Source: DATBRV01 sp036560145 (lineage in GTDB: Bacteria > Myxococcota_A > UBA9160 > SMWR01). From it: a stretch of 31,566 nucleotides of DNA. Shown here in pieces: positions 14,617-21,650 of this stretch (position 1 is its first letter; the number at the start of each line of letters is the position of its first letter). A program made the translations under genes and the position numbers. Below the pieces are notes generated by a model. The model saw only the letters and a list, made by a program, of their open reading frames with translations, did no database searches and was not told the origin of the DNA. Location of the stretch: contig DATBRV010000115.1 in assembly GCA_036560145.1 (NCBI GenBank), forward strand, positions 1-31,566, read 5' to 3'.

Positions 14617-15871
14617 CGCGGCCCGCGTCGCGGGCCAGGCGGATGCCGGTGAACTGCCAGCGGGCTTCCGGCGGGAAGAAGTTCCGGTAGCTGGCGCGGA
14701 TGTGGCTGCGCGGGGTGACGCAGGAGCCGCCGCGCAGCACGAGCTGGTTGCACATGAACTTGCCGTTGTACTCGCCGAGGGCGCCCTCCGGCGCGCGGTA
14801 GCCGGGGTAGGGCGCATAGGCGCTGCGCGTCCACTCCCAGACGTCGCCGAAGAGCTGGCAGAGCCCGCCGCGCGCGGCCGGCGCGGGATGCAGGCGCCCG
14901 CTCTCGACGAAGTTTCCCTCCGCCGCGTGGGGAGCGGCGGCGACCTCCCACTCCGCTTCGGTCGGGAGCCGCGCGCCCGCCCAGCGTGCGAAGGCCTCGG
15001 CCTCGTAGAAGCTCACGTGGCACACCGGCTCGGCCGGGCGCAGCAGGCGCCGACCCGTCAGTGTGTATTCGAGGATCCCGCCCTCCGCTTCTTCCCAGTA
15101 GAGAGGCGCCTGCCAGCCGTTCCGCTGCACGGCGGCCCAGCCGTCGGAGAGCCAGAGCTCCGGGCGCTGGTAGCCGCGGTCGCGGCGGAACTCCTGGAAC
15201 TCCGCGTTGGTCACCAGGCGCGTCCCCAGCTCGAAGGCCTCCACGAAGACCCGGTGCCGGGGACGCTCGTTGTCGAAGCAGAAGCCGGGGCCTTCCTGCC
15301 CGATCTGGCGCAGACCCTCCGGCGCCGGCGCGAAGGCGAGCGGCGCGGCCTCGCCACCGGGCGCCGTCTCGCGCTCGCGATAGATGGGCCGCAGGGGGCT
15401 GCTCGCGAGCGCGTGCTTCAGGTCGGTGAGGATCAGCTCCTGGTGCTGCTGCTCGTGCTGGAGGCCGAGCTCGAAGACGGCTTCGCACCCGGCGTCTCGG
15501 GCGGCGGGGCTCGCCAGCAGCGCGAGCGCGCGCGCGTCGACGTCGGCGCGCCAGGCGAGCACCTCGGAGAAGCCCGGGCGCGAGAGCACGCCGCGGCGCG
15601 GCCGCGCGAAGGGCTCCGCCACCGCCTGGTAGTAGGAGTTGAAGAGCTCGCGGAACTCGGGGCGGAAGGGGCGGTGCGGCCGCTCCCAGCGCTCCAGCCA
15701 GAAGCTCTCGAAGAACCAGGTGGTGTGCGCGAGGTGCCATTTCACGGGGCTCGCGTCTTCCATCGACTGCACGGCGCAGTCTTCGGGCGAGAGCCCGTCC
15801 GCGAGCTCCTCGGTGGCGCGGCGGATGGCGCGGTAGCGCTCCGCGAGCTTCTCGAAACCCGAGCGAGTCAA
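14612..15871 (-). CDS. egtB: Ergothioneine biosynthesis sulfoxide synthase EgtB
   Basis: 419 residues. Non-haem iron enzyme that uses O2 to couple a thiol (gamma-glutamylcysteine or cysteine) to hercynine. The N-terminal DinB-like domain carries the three iron histidines: WHLAHT (His49) and QHEQQHQE (His139, His143). The C-terminal formylglycine-generating-enzyme-like domain has VSFYEAEAFARWAG, LPTEAEWE, DVWEWTRSAYAPYPGY, LGEYNGKFMCNQ, LRGGSCVTP and RASYRNFFPP. Start TTG 15871 is supported by GGAGGAG 5 nt upstream. It follows DUF4404 by 14 nt at the end of a tightly packed minus-strand cluster. The usual partner egtD (histidine trimethyltransferase) is not adjacent and not in the window. The neighbouring methyltransferase fusion does not look like EgtD. 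Confidence 0.95.
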   Translation of the reverse strand: MTRSGFEKLAERYRAIRRATEELADGLSPEDCAVQSMEDASPVKWHLAHTTWFFESFWLERWERPHRPFRPEFRELFNSYYQAVAEPFARPRRGVLSRPGFSEVLAWRADVDARALALLASPAARDAGCEAVFELGLQHEQQHQELILTDLKHALASSPLRPIYRERETAPGGEAAPLAFAPAPEGLRQIGQEGPGFCFDNERPRHRVFVEAFELGTRLVTNAEFQEFRRDRGYQRPELWLSDGWAAVQRNGWQAPLYWEEAEGGILEYTLTGRRLLRPAEPVCHVSFYEAEAFARWAGARLPTEAEWEVAAAPHAAEGNFVESGRLHPAPAARGGLCQLFGDVWEWTRSAYAPYPGYRAPEGALGEYNGKFMCNQLVLRGGSCVTPRSHIRASYRNFFPPEARWQFTGIRLARDAGRV

Positions 15872-15885
15872 GCTCGCTCCTCCGC

Positions 15886-16155
15886 TCAGATCCCCAGGTT
15901 CGCGAGCTGGTCCATCACGCGGCCCATGGTGGCCGTGAGCACGGGATGCGACGTCTCGAAGTGCTCGATGGCCGCCTCCAGCCGCTCGCGCAGCGTGCGC
16001 TGCCCGGGCTCGTCGCTGCGCTCGAGCACCGATTCGATGTCGCGGCGCACGTGCTCGAGCAGCGCGCGCGATTCGGAATCCAGGCTCTGCGTGCGCGCCA
16101 GCTCGGCGTGCAGCTCGTTCAGGCGGCGCTCCAGCTCGGCGGCCTTCGGGCTCAC
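15886..16155 (-). CDS. DUF4404 family small protein
   Basis: 89 residues, helical and charged: ELERRLNELHAELART, HVRRDIESVLERS, RLEAAIEHFETSHPVLTATM and GRVMDQLANLGI. The LHxEL opening and the FExxHPxLxxxxxxVxDxLxNLGI ending match DUF4404, which has no assigned function. The start GTG 16155 overlaps the stop of the methyltransferase-SRPBCC gene (GTGA), so it is probably translated by reinitiation. egtB follows after 14 nt. Likely cytoplasmic, probably coiled-coil or helical bundle; no catalytic motif is visible. Confidence 0.82.
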   Translation of the reverse strand: MSPKAAELERRLNELHAELARTQSLDSESRALLEHVRRDIESVLERSDEPGQRTLRERLEAAIEHFETSHPVLTATMGRVMDQLANLGI

Positions 16156-17375
16156 GCTGCGAAGCCTCGCCGCGCGAGGCCCTCGAGGGCCTGGCGGAAG
16201 AGGCGCGTCACCATCCAGCGCATCGGCGCGCCGAGGCCGGGGATCCTGGAGCCGAAGCGGCAGCGCCAGATCAGCCGGGTGCCCGCGCCGTCGGGCTCGA
16301 GCACCACCTCGCCGAGGTGATCCTTCATGATCGGGATGCCGCCGCGCACGACGCGGTAGGTCATGCGCTTGGGCGGCTCGAAGCTGAGGACTTCCTCGAA
16401 GACGGAGACGCCGCCCGTCGTGAAGCAGCGCACGGCGCCCACGCCGTTGCGATCGGGGCTCCCCTCGGTCGCGAGCCGCGCGCGGCCGAGCCCCGCCCAC
16501 GCGCTCCAACCCGCGTGATCGGTGTAGACCTTCCAGACCTGCGCGGGAGACGCCTCGAAGCGACGCTCGACCTCGACCTGCTGCATGCCGCGCAGACTAG
16601 CAGACCCGGCCCCGGCGGCGCGCGGCTGCGTGCGTCGCGAGAAGACGAGCAGCAGCTTGCCGCCCCCGAGCAGCACGTCCGCCGAGCCGCTCTCCTCCGC
16701 GAAGAGATCGCGCCGCCGCTCGGGCGAGAGCAGCGCGCGGTAGAGCAGCGCCGGAAGCGCGAGCGGCGCGAGCAGGCGCTGGCGCTGCTTCGGGAGCAGC
16801 GTGCGCGCGCTCACCAGCGCGAGCCCCGCGCGCTCCGCCATCCAGCTGATCTGGGTGATCGTGAGGGGGCTCAGGTGGCCGTGGCCGCGCGCCTTGCCCG
16901 CCGGGTCCGGCGCTTCCCGCGGCAGGGGCTTCGCGAGCGAGCCCGAGAGCAGGAAGCGCAGCCGGCGCTCGAGGCTCGCGTAGTTGGGCGTGGTGAGCAG
17001 CAGCGTGCCCCCCTGCGCGAGCACGCGCGCGAGCTCGCGCAGGGCGCGGATGGGCGCTTCCAGATGCTCGATCCCGTCGCCGCAGTGCACCAGCTCGAAG
17101 CTCGCGTCGGCGAAGGGCAGCGGGAGATCGAGGTCGAGCTTCTCGAAGCGGATCTCGTCGCTGCGCGCTGCGAAGGCGTTCTCGTCGAGATCGGCGGCGG
17201 TCACCTGGAAGCCGAGACGCCGCAGCGCCTCGCTCGCGAGCCCCGGGCCGCAGGGGACGTCGAGCGCGCGCCCGCGCGGGAGCGCGTCCGCGGCCGCGAG
17301 CACGGCCTCCAGCGATCCCGGACGGCTGCGCTGCGGGAGGTCGATCTCGCGCAGGAGATCGCCGTACGCGCTCAC
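16152..17375 (-). CDS. Fusion: SAM-dependent methyltransferase plus SRPBCC (START-like) domain
   Basis: 407 residues. Residues about 1-250 are a class I methyltransferase: motif I ALDVPCGPGLASEAL, acidic motif II VTAADLDE, and HCGDGIEHLEAP with LLLTTPNYASLERRLR and GHGHLSPLTI, like UbiG or Methyltransf_11/23 proteins. Residues 264-407 are an SRPBCC ligand-binding domain (VERRFEASPAQVWKVYTDHAGW, FEEVLSFEPPKRMTYRV, GTRLIWRCRF). The frame is continuous. However, Met264 (ATG 16586) could be an internal start, because TAGTCT lies 7 nt before it. The start GTG 17375 overlaps the upstream GFA-GNAT stop (GTGA). Substrate unknown. It does not look like EgtD, but supplying a methylation step to the cluster cannot be excluded. 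Confidence 0.85.
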   Translation of the reverse strand: MSAYGDLLREIDLPQRSRPGSLEAVLAAADALPRGRALDVPCGPGLASEALRRLGFQVTAADLDENAFAARSDEIRFEKLDLDLPLPFADASFELVHCGDGIEHLEAPIRALRELARVLAQGGTLLLTTPNYASLERRLRFLLSGSLAKPLPREAPDPAGKARGHGHLSPLTITQISWMAERAGLALVSARTLLPKQRQRLLAPLALPALLYRALLSPERRRDLFAEESGSADVLLGGGKLLLVFSRRTQPRAAGAGSASLRGMQQVEVERRFEASPAQVWKVYTDHAGWSAWAGLGRARLATEGSPDRNGVGAVRCFTTGGVSVFEEVLSFEPPKRMTYRVVRGGIPIMKDHLGEVVLEPDGAGTRLIWRCRFGSRIPGLGAPMRWMVTRLFRQALEGLARRGFAA

Positions 17376-18193
17376 CGCTTCGCCCCGAGATCCCGCGCGA
17401 AGTGGTGGGAGGTGATCGCGAGTCCCTCGCGCTGGTAGAAGCGGTGCGCATCCAGGCGCTGCACGCCGGAATCCAGGTGCAGCTGCTCGCAGCCGTGCTC
17501 GAGCGCGTAATCGGCGAGCCAGCCCAGCAGCCGCGCGCCATGCCCGCGCGAGCGCTCGCTCGCGAGCGTCGCGAGATCGTCGACGTAGAGGAAGCGCCCC
17601 CAGGCGAGCGTCTCGGAGAGGCGGAAGCCGGCCACTGCGACGGGCCCCGCGGCTCCGCTCAGCATCGCGAGCTGGTAGCCGGCCTGCTGCTGGCGCCGCA
17701 CGCGCGCCACGAAATCGGAGGCGACCAACTTGAGGCGCAGCTCGTGCATCACCGGGAAGCAGGCGGCGATCTCGGCGTCGGTCGTCGCGAGCGAGACGGC
17801 GCCCGGCTCGGGTGCCGCCGGATGATCGAGCGCTGCGCGCGCCTCCTCCCAGTGCGCGCCGTCGAAGGGACGCACGCGGATCGATCGAACGGTGCCCGGC
17901 GCGAGGCAGCGCACGTTCACGCTGAAGCCGTCGGGGTGCGAGCGCGGCACGTAGAAGGACTTCACGCCGCAGTGGCGGCAGAAATGATGGCGCGCGGTGT
18001 GCGTCCCGAAGCTGTAGGTCGAGAGCGCTTCCTCACCCCGCAGCAGGCGGAAGCGCTCGTGCGGAACGATCAGGTGTCGGTAGGCGCTCGGGGCGCAGAT
18101 CGAGCAGTTGCACTCGACCACCTCGAGCTCCGGGGGCGCGTCGACCTCGAAGGCCACGGCGCCGCAATGGCAGCCGCCGCGGTGCGTCAGCAC
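17372..18193 (-). CDS. Fusion: GFA/CENP-V zinc domain plus GNAT acetyltransferase
   Basis: 273 residues. Residues about 1-120 are a GFA (glutathione-dependent formaldehyde-activating, CENP-V-like) domain with paired zinc cysteines: RGGCHCGAVAFEV, VECNCSICAPSAYRH and HHFCRHCGVKSFYVPRSHPDG. Residues about 135-273 are a GNAT N-acetyltransferase: VAGFRLSETLAWGRFLYVDDL, then the acetyl-CoA loop SERSRGHGARLLGWL, and a C-terminal LDSGVQRLDAHRFYQREG. Start GTG 18193 has GGAGGG upstream. It lies 3 nt after the preceding gene and overlaps the following one by 4 nt. GFA domains have a thiol-adduct or zinc function and GNAT domains acylate amines. The joined role is unknown. Confidence 0.87.
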   Translation of the reverse strand: MLTHRGGCHCGAVAFEVDAPPELEVVECNCSICAPSAYRHLIVPHERFRLLRGEEALSTYSFGTHTARHHFCRHCGVKSFYVPRSHPDGFSVNVRCLAPGTVRSIRVRPFDGAHWEEARAALDHPAAPEPGAVSLATTDAEIAACFPVMHELRLKLVASDFVARVRRQQQAGYQLAMLSGAAGPVAVAGFRLSETLAWGRFLYVDDLATLASERSRGHGARLLGWLADYALEHGCEQLHLDSGVQRLDAHRFYQREGLAITSHHFARDLGAKR

Positions 18194-18196
18194 GGC

Positions 18197-18616
18197 CTAC
18201 CCTCCGGACGTCTCTGGATCCGGGTCGAGCCGGATCGGGATCGTTTCGTGCCGCACGAGCAGCTCGTACCAGCGGTCGATGAGTCCGTACTTGGCGGCGA
18301 TCGCGTCGTCGATGGCCCGCTTCGCATCGAGGCTCTCGACGATCGACGCGGTGTAGGCCCTCGTCTCGCCGCGCCGGACCAGCTCGACGCGCGGGTTGGC
18401 GCGGATCCGCTCGAGCCAGCGGAGCGTCGGGCGCACGCTTCGCAGCCAGAGGTGCCCGTCGTGGTCGACGATCCAGAGCTTGGTGTCGTGCGCGTGCCCG
18501 TGGCCGTCCGTCGTGCGCAGGACGACCACCTCCATCCGCTCGCCGGCGACGAAGCTGCCGGCGGCGATCAGGAGCGGAAGCACTCCGAGCAGCACCAGCG
18601 CGCCGCGATAGCCCAT
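18197..18616 (-). CDS. Small protein with N-terminal hydrophobic segment, split-barrel (PNPOx/F420-like) character
   Basis: 139 residues. Residues about 3-22 are hydrophobic (ALVLLGVLPLLIAAGSFVAG), a signal or anchor. The rest (DTKLWIVDHDGHLWLRSV, RIRANPRVELVRRGETRAY, AIAAKYGLIDRWYELL) has the pattern of DUF2255-like or pyridoxamine-phosphate-oxidase-like split barrels: a Trp/Arg-rich strand followed by 'N-P-R-V-E-L'. No cofactor motif can be confirmed, so the family call is tentative. The start ATG 18616 shares one base with the DinB stop (TGATG), implying coupling. The GFA-GNAT gene follows 3 nt later. Confidence 0.75.
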   Translation of the reverse strand: MGYRGALVLLGVLPLLIAAGSFVAGERMEVVVLRTTDGHGHAHDTKLWIVDHDGHLWLRSVRPTLRWLERIRANPRVELVRRGETRAYTASIVESLDAKRAIDDAIAAKYGLIDRWYELLVRHETIPIRLDPDPETSGG

Positions 18617-19140
18617 CAGGCGCAGCCCGCCGCCGAGATGGCCTCGAGACCCGGGAGCCACATCAGGTCGGTGACGCCCGGGTCGCGGCCGGCTTGCATG
18701 AGCAGCGTCGTGAGCTGGCCGCGATGGTGGGTCTGGTGGTTGAAGAGATGCGTGACCGGAAGCCACAAGGGCAGCGTGCGCAGCTTCGGGTTCGAGTAGC
18801 TCGTGTAGGTGAAGGGTGCGGCGAGCTGGGCGTCGCTGAGCGTCGCCACCCAGCTCGTGATCGCCGCATCCGTTTCGCCTCGCTCGCGGCGCAGCGCGCC
18901 GAAATCGGCGTAGAGCTCCTGGTCGAGCCGCGCGAAGCTCAGCGGCTTTTCCCTGAAGCGCCCGAGCCAGAGCCGATCGGTGAGCAGCAGGTGGTTGAGG
19001 GTGCCGTGGATGGAGCGGAAGAAAGCCTGGCGGTCGCGCTTGCGCTCCTCGTCGGAGAGATCGGCGCAGAGCGCGTACAACCGCTCGTTCATCCAGCGGT
19101 TGTACGCGGCCATCGTCTGGGCATGGCGATGAGAAGTCAA
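18616..19140 (-). CDS. DinB family protein
   Basis: 174 residues forming a four-helix bundle with DinB metal ligands: SIHGTLNHLLLTDRLWLGRF (first His) and VTHLFNHQTHHRGQLTTLLMQ (the C-terminal His pair). The opening MAAYNRWMNERLYALC is typical. DinB proteins include thiol S-transferases (bacillithiol and mycothiol dependent) and many members without known activity. The start is uncertain: TTG 19140 gives the full family N-terminus without a clear ribosome site, while ATG 19113 would trim nine residues. First member of the tightly overlapping run that leads to egtB. Its nearness to GFA and EgtB hints at thiol chemistry, which is inference. Confidence 0.9.
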   Translation of the reverse strand: MTSHRHAQTMAAYNRWMNERLYALCADLSDEERKRDRQAFFRSIHGTLNHLLLTDRLWLGRFREKPLSFARLDQELYADFGALRRERGETDAAITSWVATLSDAQLAAPFTYTSYSNPKLRTLPLWLPVTHLFNHQTHHRGQLTTLLMQAGRDPGVTDLMWLPGLEAISAAGCA

Positions 19141-19185
19141 CGGCGGCGACCCCGCGAGGAATCGTCCGTCAAGCGCGCGACTTCG

Positions 19186-19509
19186 TCAATCCTGGCGGCC
19201 GCGCCCCGCGGTGCGGGAGAAGGCGTAGCGGCGGACCGGCGCGCAGACCTGGATCTGGAACTCGTCGTAGAAGCGTTCGCGCCCGAGCCGCTGGGCCTCC
19301 CGGTGCTCCGGGTGATTCCGCCACGCCCCATGCGCCGCCTCGGAATCGAACTCGACCACCGAGATCCGCTCGCCGTCGTCGGCGGCGAAGGTCTTGATCG
19401 AGACGAAACCGGGCATGGTCGAGGCGAGCTGGTTCATCCTGTGAGCCCAGCGCTCGTACTCCTCGAGCGCCTCGGAACGCAGCCGGTTTCGGAACAGCGT
19501 GATCACCAC
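19186..19509 (-). CDS. Antibiotic biosynthesis monooxygenase (ABM) domain protein
   Basis: 107 residues of the small ferredoxin-like ABM fold: EEYERWAHRMNQLASTMPGF, a central ERISVVEFDSEAAHGAWRNH and a C-terminal REAQRLGRERFYDEFQIQV. The 'MPGFxSxKxF' and 'ExxAHxAWRxHPEH' blocks are typical of ABM proteins that act on quinones, haem or unknown small molecules without a bound cofactor. Start GTG 19509 is backed by a strong AGGAGG about 8 nt upstream. Flanked by a GNAT gene (29 nt upstream) and DinB (45 nt downstream), same strand. Specific activity unknown. Confidence 0.88.
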   Translation of the reverse strand: MVITLFRNRLRSEALEEYERWAHRMNQLASTMPGFVSIKTFAADDGERISVVEFDSEAAHGAWRNHPEHREAQRLGRERFYDEFQIQVCAPVRRYAFSRTAGRGRQD

Positions 19510-19538
19510 GTCGGATCCTCCTACCCGGGATGGGCGGC

Positions 19539-20054
19539 TCAGGGCCGTAGCCGAGCGTAGGTCAGCTGGTCGAGGATGCGATCGTCCTTGCTGACGGCTC
19601 GCCGCAGCCGCCCTTCGAGCTCGAAGCCGGCTTTCTCGAGGACGCGCGCCGAGGCCGGGTTGGTCTCGAACACCCCCGCCTGAAGCCGCACCAGATCGGT
19701 GTTCGCGAACGCCCAGTCCGCGAGCGCGCGCACCGCGCGCGTCGCGATGCCCCGGCCCCAGAAGGGCTCCGCCAACCAGTAGCCGAACTCCGCCGAGCGC
19801 CGATACACGTCGCCGCCCCGGTGAAGGCCGATCACGCCGATCAGCTCCTCCGGCGTCGCAATCGCGAAGGTCATGCGCGGCTCCCTCGCGAACGCCCGCT
19901 CCAGAAAGCGCGCCGCATCTTCGGCGGAATACGGAAACGGAAACACGTCGCGGAGCTGGCTCGAGACGCGGCGATTGTTCGCATGTTTCACCAGCGCGGG
20001 CGCGTCCTCCCGGCTCAAATCGCGAATCTCGCAGTCGCCGAGCGAAAGCTGCAT
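19539..20054 (-). CDS. GNAT acetyltransferase, RimJ/RimL type
   Basis: 171 residues. Family blocks: CEIRDLSREDAPALVKHANN at the N-terminus, FAIATPEELIGVIGLHRGGD, EFGYWLAEPFWGRGIATRAV (acetyl-CoA pyrophosphate loop) and VFETNPASARVLEKAGFELEG at the C-terminus. These place it in the RimJ/RimL-like branch, which acetylates protein N-termini or small amines. The target is unknown. Start ATG 20054 has only a weak purine run. It lies 14 nt after the VOC gene and 29 nt before ABM, consistent with a shared transcript. Confidence 0.93.
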   Translation of the reverse strand: MQLSLGDCEIRDLSREDAPALVKHANNRRVSSQLRDVFPFPYSAEDAARFLERAFAREPRMTFAIATPEELIGVIGLHRGGDVYRRSAEFGYWLAEPFWGRGIATRAVRALADWAFANTDLVRLQAGVFETNPASARVLEKAGFELEGRLRRAVSKDDRILDQLTYARLRP

Positions 20055-20068
20055 GGCGCGACTCTCGT

Positions 20069-20509
20069 CTAGGCGGGCGCCCTCTCGGAGAGCAGACCCT
20101 TGCCGGGGACGAAGTTGAGCTCCAGCCGGATCCCGTCGGGATCCTCGAAGAGCAACGAGTAATAGCCCGGCGCCCAGGCGCCCTCTTCGGGCGCGTGCAC
20201 GATCGCCGCGCCCATTTCGACCAGCTTCACGTAGAGCTGATCCACGTCCTCGCGCGTGCGGGCGCGGAAGCAGAGATGGTGCAGCCCCACGCGCTGCTGC
20301 ACGAAGCGCTCGCCGCGATGCTCGGGGCCGGCGGGCCGCAGCCCGAACGCCGTGCGCCCTCCGACGCAGTAGTAGAAGCCGTCGGCGTCCATCACCGGAA
20401 CGAGGCCCAGGAAGGGGAGCAGCTGGCTGTAGAACGCGCGCGAGCGCGCGAAGTCGCTGACCGTGACGAAGACGTGCGCGATGCCGTTGATTTCCAATCG
20501 AATCCCCAC
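20069..20509 (-). CDS. VOC (glyoxalase/dioxygenase superfamily) protein
   Basis: 146 residues with a two-repeat VOC fold. The opening INGIAHVFVTVSDFARSRAF places the first metal ligand (His). VGLHHLCFRARTREDVDQLY holds the second-half His, and YYSLLFEDPDGIRLELNFVPG holds the Glu ligand. So metal binding is likely. Members include glyoxalase I, extradiol dioxygenases and resistance proteins; the substrate cannot be named. Start GTG 20509 is the only one preserving the first strand. It is the first gene of the long minus-strand run and is divergent from the DUF2905 gene across 30 nt. Confidence 0.92.
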   Translation of the reverse strand: MGIRLEINGIAHVFVTVSDFARSRAFYSQLLPFLGLVPVMDADGFYYCVGGRTAFGLRPAGPEHRGERFVQQRVGLHHLCFRARTREDVDQLYVKLVEMGAAIVHAPEEGAWAPGYYSLLFEDPDGIRLELNFVPGKGLLSERAPA

Positions 20510-20539
20510 CGAGTGACCGGGCGCGCCCGCGAGCGTATC

Positions 20540-20767
20540 ATGGAGCGCATGCAGATGATCGGGCGAAGCTTCGTGCTGCTCGGGATCGTGCTGGTGGCGG
20601 TCGGGTTCCTGCTCTCCGCCGCGCCGGGGATCCCCTGGCTCGGCAAGCTCCCCGGCGACCTGCGCTTCGACTGGTCCGGTGTCAGGGTCTTTCTGCCCCT
20701 CACGACCAGCCTGCTCCTCTCCGTCGTCCTCTCGCTGCTGCTCCAGCTGCTCGCGAAGCTGCGCTAG
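20540..20767 (+). CDS. DUF2905 family small membrane protein
   Basis: 75 residues with two hydrophobic helices: FVLLGIVLVAVGFLLSA, then the family core GIPWLGKLPGDLRFDWSGV, then FLPLTTSLLLSVVLSLLLQL. The IPWLG-x-LPGD block followed by FPLTT-like sequence is diagnostic of DUF2905. Function unknown; inner membrane. ATG 20540 is used; ATG 20549, with GGAG in front, is an equally good start. The stop abuts the stop of the convergent SDR gene with no spacer. Confidence 0.88.
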   Translation: MERMQMIGRSFVLLGIVLVAVGFLLSAAPGIPWLGKLPGDLRFDWSGVRVFLPLTTSLLLSVVLSLLLQLLAKLR

Positions 20768-21589
20768 TCAGGCCCTGGGCGTGCCCGCCGCCAGGATGTT
20801 GGCGAAGCGGGCGCGGACGGGGTCGAAGAGGTTGCCGGAGTTGGGGAAGATGTAGAGCGCGCGCTGGTCGATGCCCTCCAGCACGCGCTGCGCGATCTCG
20901 TCGGGATCGGTGCCGCTGTCGATCACGGCGCGCAGGACTCCCTTCAGCATCTGCGCCTCCTGCGTGAGGGGGCGCGCCGGGATCTCGGGCCCCGCGTGCC
21001 GATCGCTCTCGGCGATCCGCGTCTTCACCCAGCCGGGGCAGACCACCGAGACGCCGAGGTTGCTGCCCGCGCACTCCATCGCGAGCCCCTCGCTGATCGC
21101 CACCACCGCGTACTTCGACGCGCTGTAGGGCGTGAGCCCGGCCATCGACATCATCCCCGCCAGCGAGGCGGTGTTCACGATGTGGCCCGGCTCGCCGCCC
21201 GCGAGCATGCGCGGCAGGAACGCGTGCAGGCCGTGGATCACACCGAACAGGTTCACCCCCAACGCCCAGTTCCATTCTTCGAGCGAGAGGTCCTTGATCC
21301 GGCCGCCGACGGCGACGCCGGCGTTGTTGCACAGCACGTGGACGGCGCCGAAGGCCTCGTAGACGGAATCGGCGAGCCGAGCCACCTGCCGCGGGTCGGC
21401 GACGTCCACCCGCTGGGCGAGCACCTGGCTGCCGGCGCGCTCGAGCTCGGCGGCGACCGCGTCGAGGGCCGGCTTCTCGATGTCCGCGAGCACGATGCGC
21501 GCGCCGCGCCGGGCGAACGCCTGCGCGAGCGCGCGGCCGATGCCGCTTCCGCCGCCGGTCACCACCGCCACCTTCCCCTGGTAATCCAT
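20768..21589 (-). CDS. Short-chain dehydrogenase/reductase (SDR)
   Basis: 273 residues, classical SDR. Nucleotide-binding TGGGSGIGRALA (11-22), acidic end of beta-2 (LADIEKP, Asp36, favouring NAD), CNNAG (87-91), the catalytic set Ser142 (NTASLAG), Tyr155 and Lys159 (YSASK), and VCPGWVKTRI. The C-terminus (RALYIFPNSGNLFD) resembles SDRs of lipid or alcohol metabolism in these lineages; the substrate is unknown. ATG 21589 has GAGGAG about 8 nt upstream. A GATAAT at about 21625-21630 in the divergent gap could be its -10. Confidence 0.95.
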   Translation of the reverse strand: MDYQGKVAVVTGGGSGIGRALAQAFARRGARIVLADIEKPALDAVAAELERAGSQVLAQRVDVADPRQVARLADSVYEAFGAVHVLCNNAGVAVGGRIKDLSLEEWNWALGVNLFGVIHGLHAFLPRMLAGGEPGHIVNTASLAGMMSMAGLTPYSASKYAVVAISEGLAMECAGSNLGVSVVCPGWVKTRIAESDRHAGPEIPARPLTQEAQMLKGVLRAVIDSGTDPDEIAQRVLEGIDQRALYIFPNSGNLFDPVRARFANILAAGTPRA

Positions 21590-21650
21590 CCCGCGATCTC
21601 CTCTACAGCCGGGCGCGGCGCGAGATTATCATGCCGAGGCGGGAGGAGCC

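Noticed and set aside
14702..16330. 542-codon plus-strand open frame opposite egtB
   Set aside because: Spans egtB, DUF4404 and part of the fusion gene in antisense. No family motif, no ribosome site.
16152..16586. SRPBCC domain as a wholly separate gene
   Set aside because: The reading frame from the methyltransferase is unbroken and there is no Shine-Dalgarno at Met264. It is kept as a fusion, with the internal start noted as an alternative.
16152..17375. Methyltransferase of the cluster as EgtD
   Set aside because: It lacks the EgtD layout and resembles UbiG/Methyltransf_11 proteins with an SRPBCC tail.
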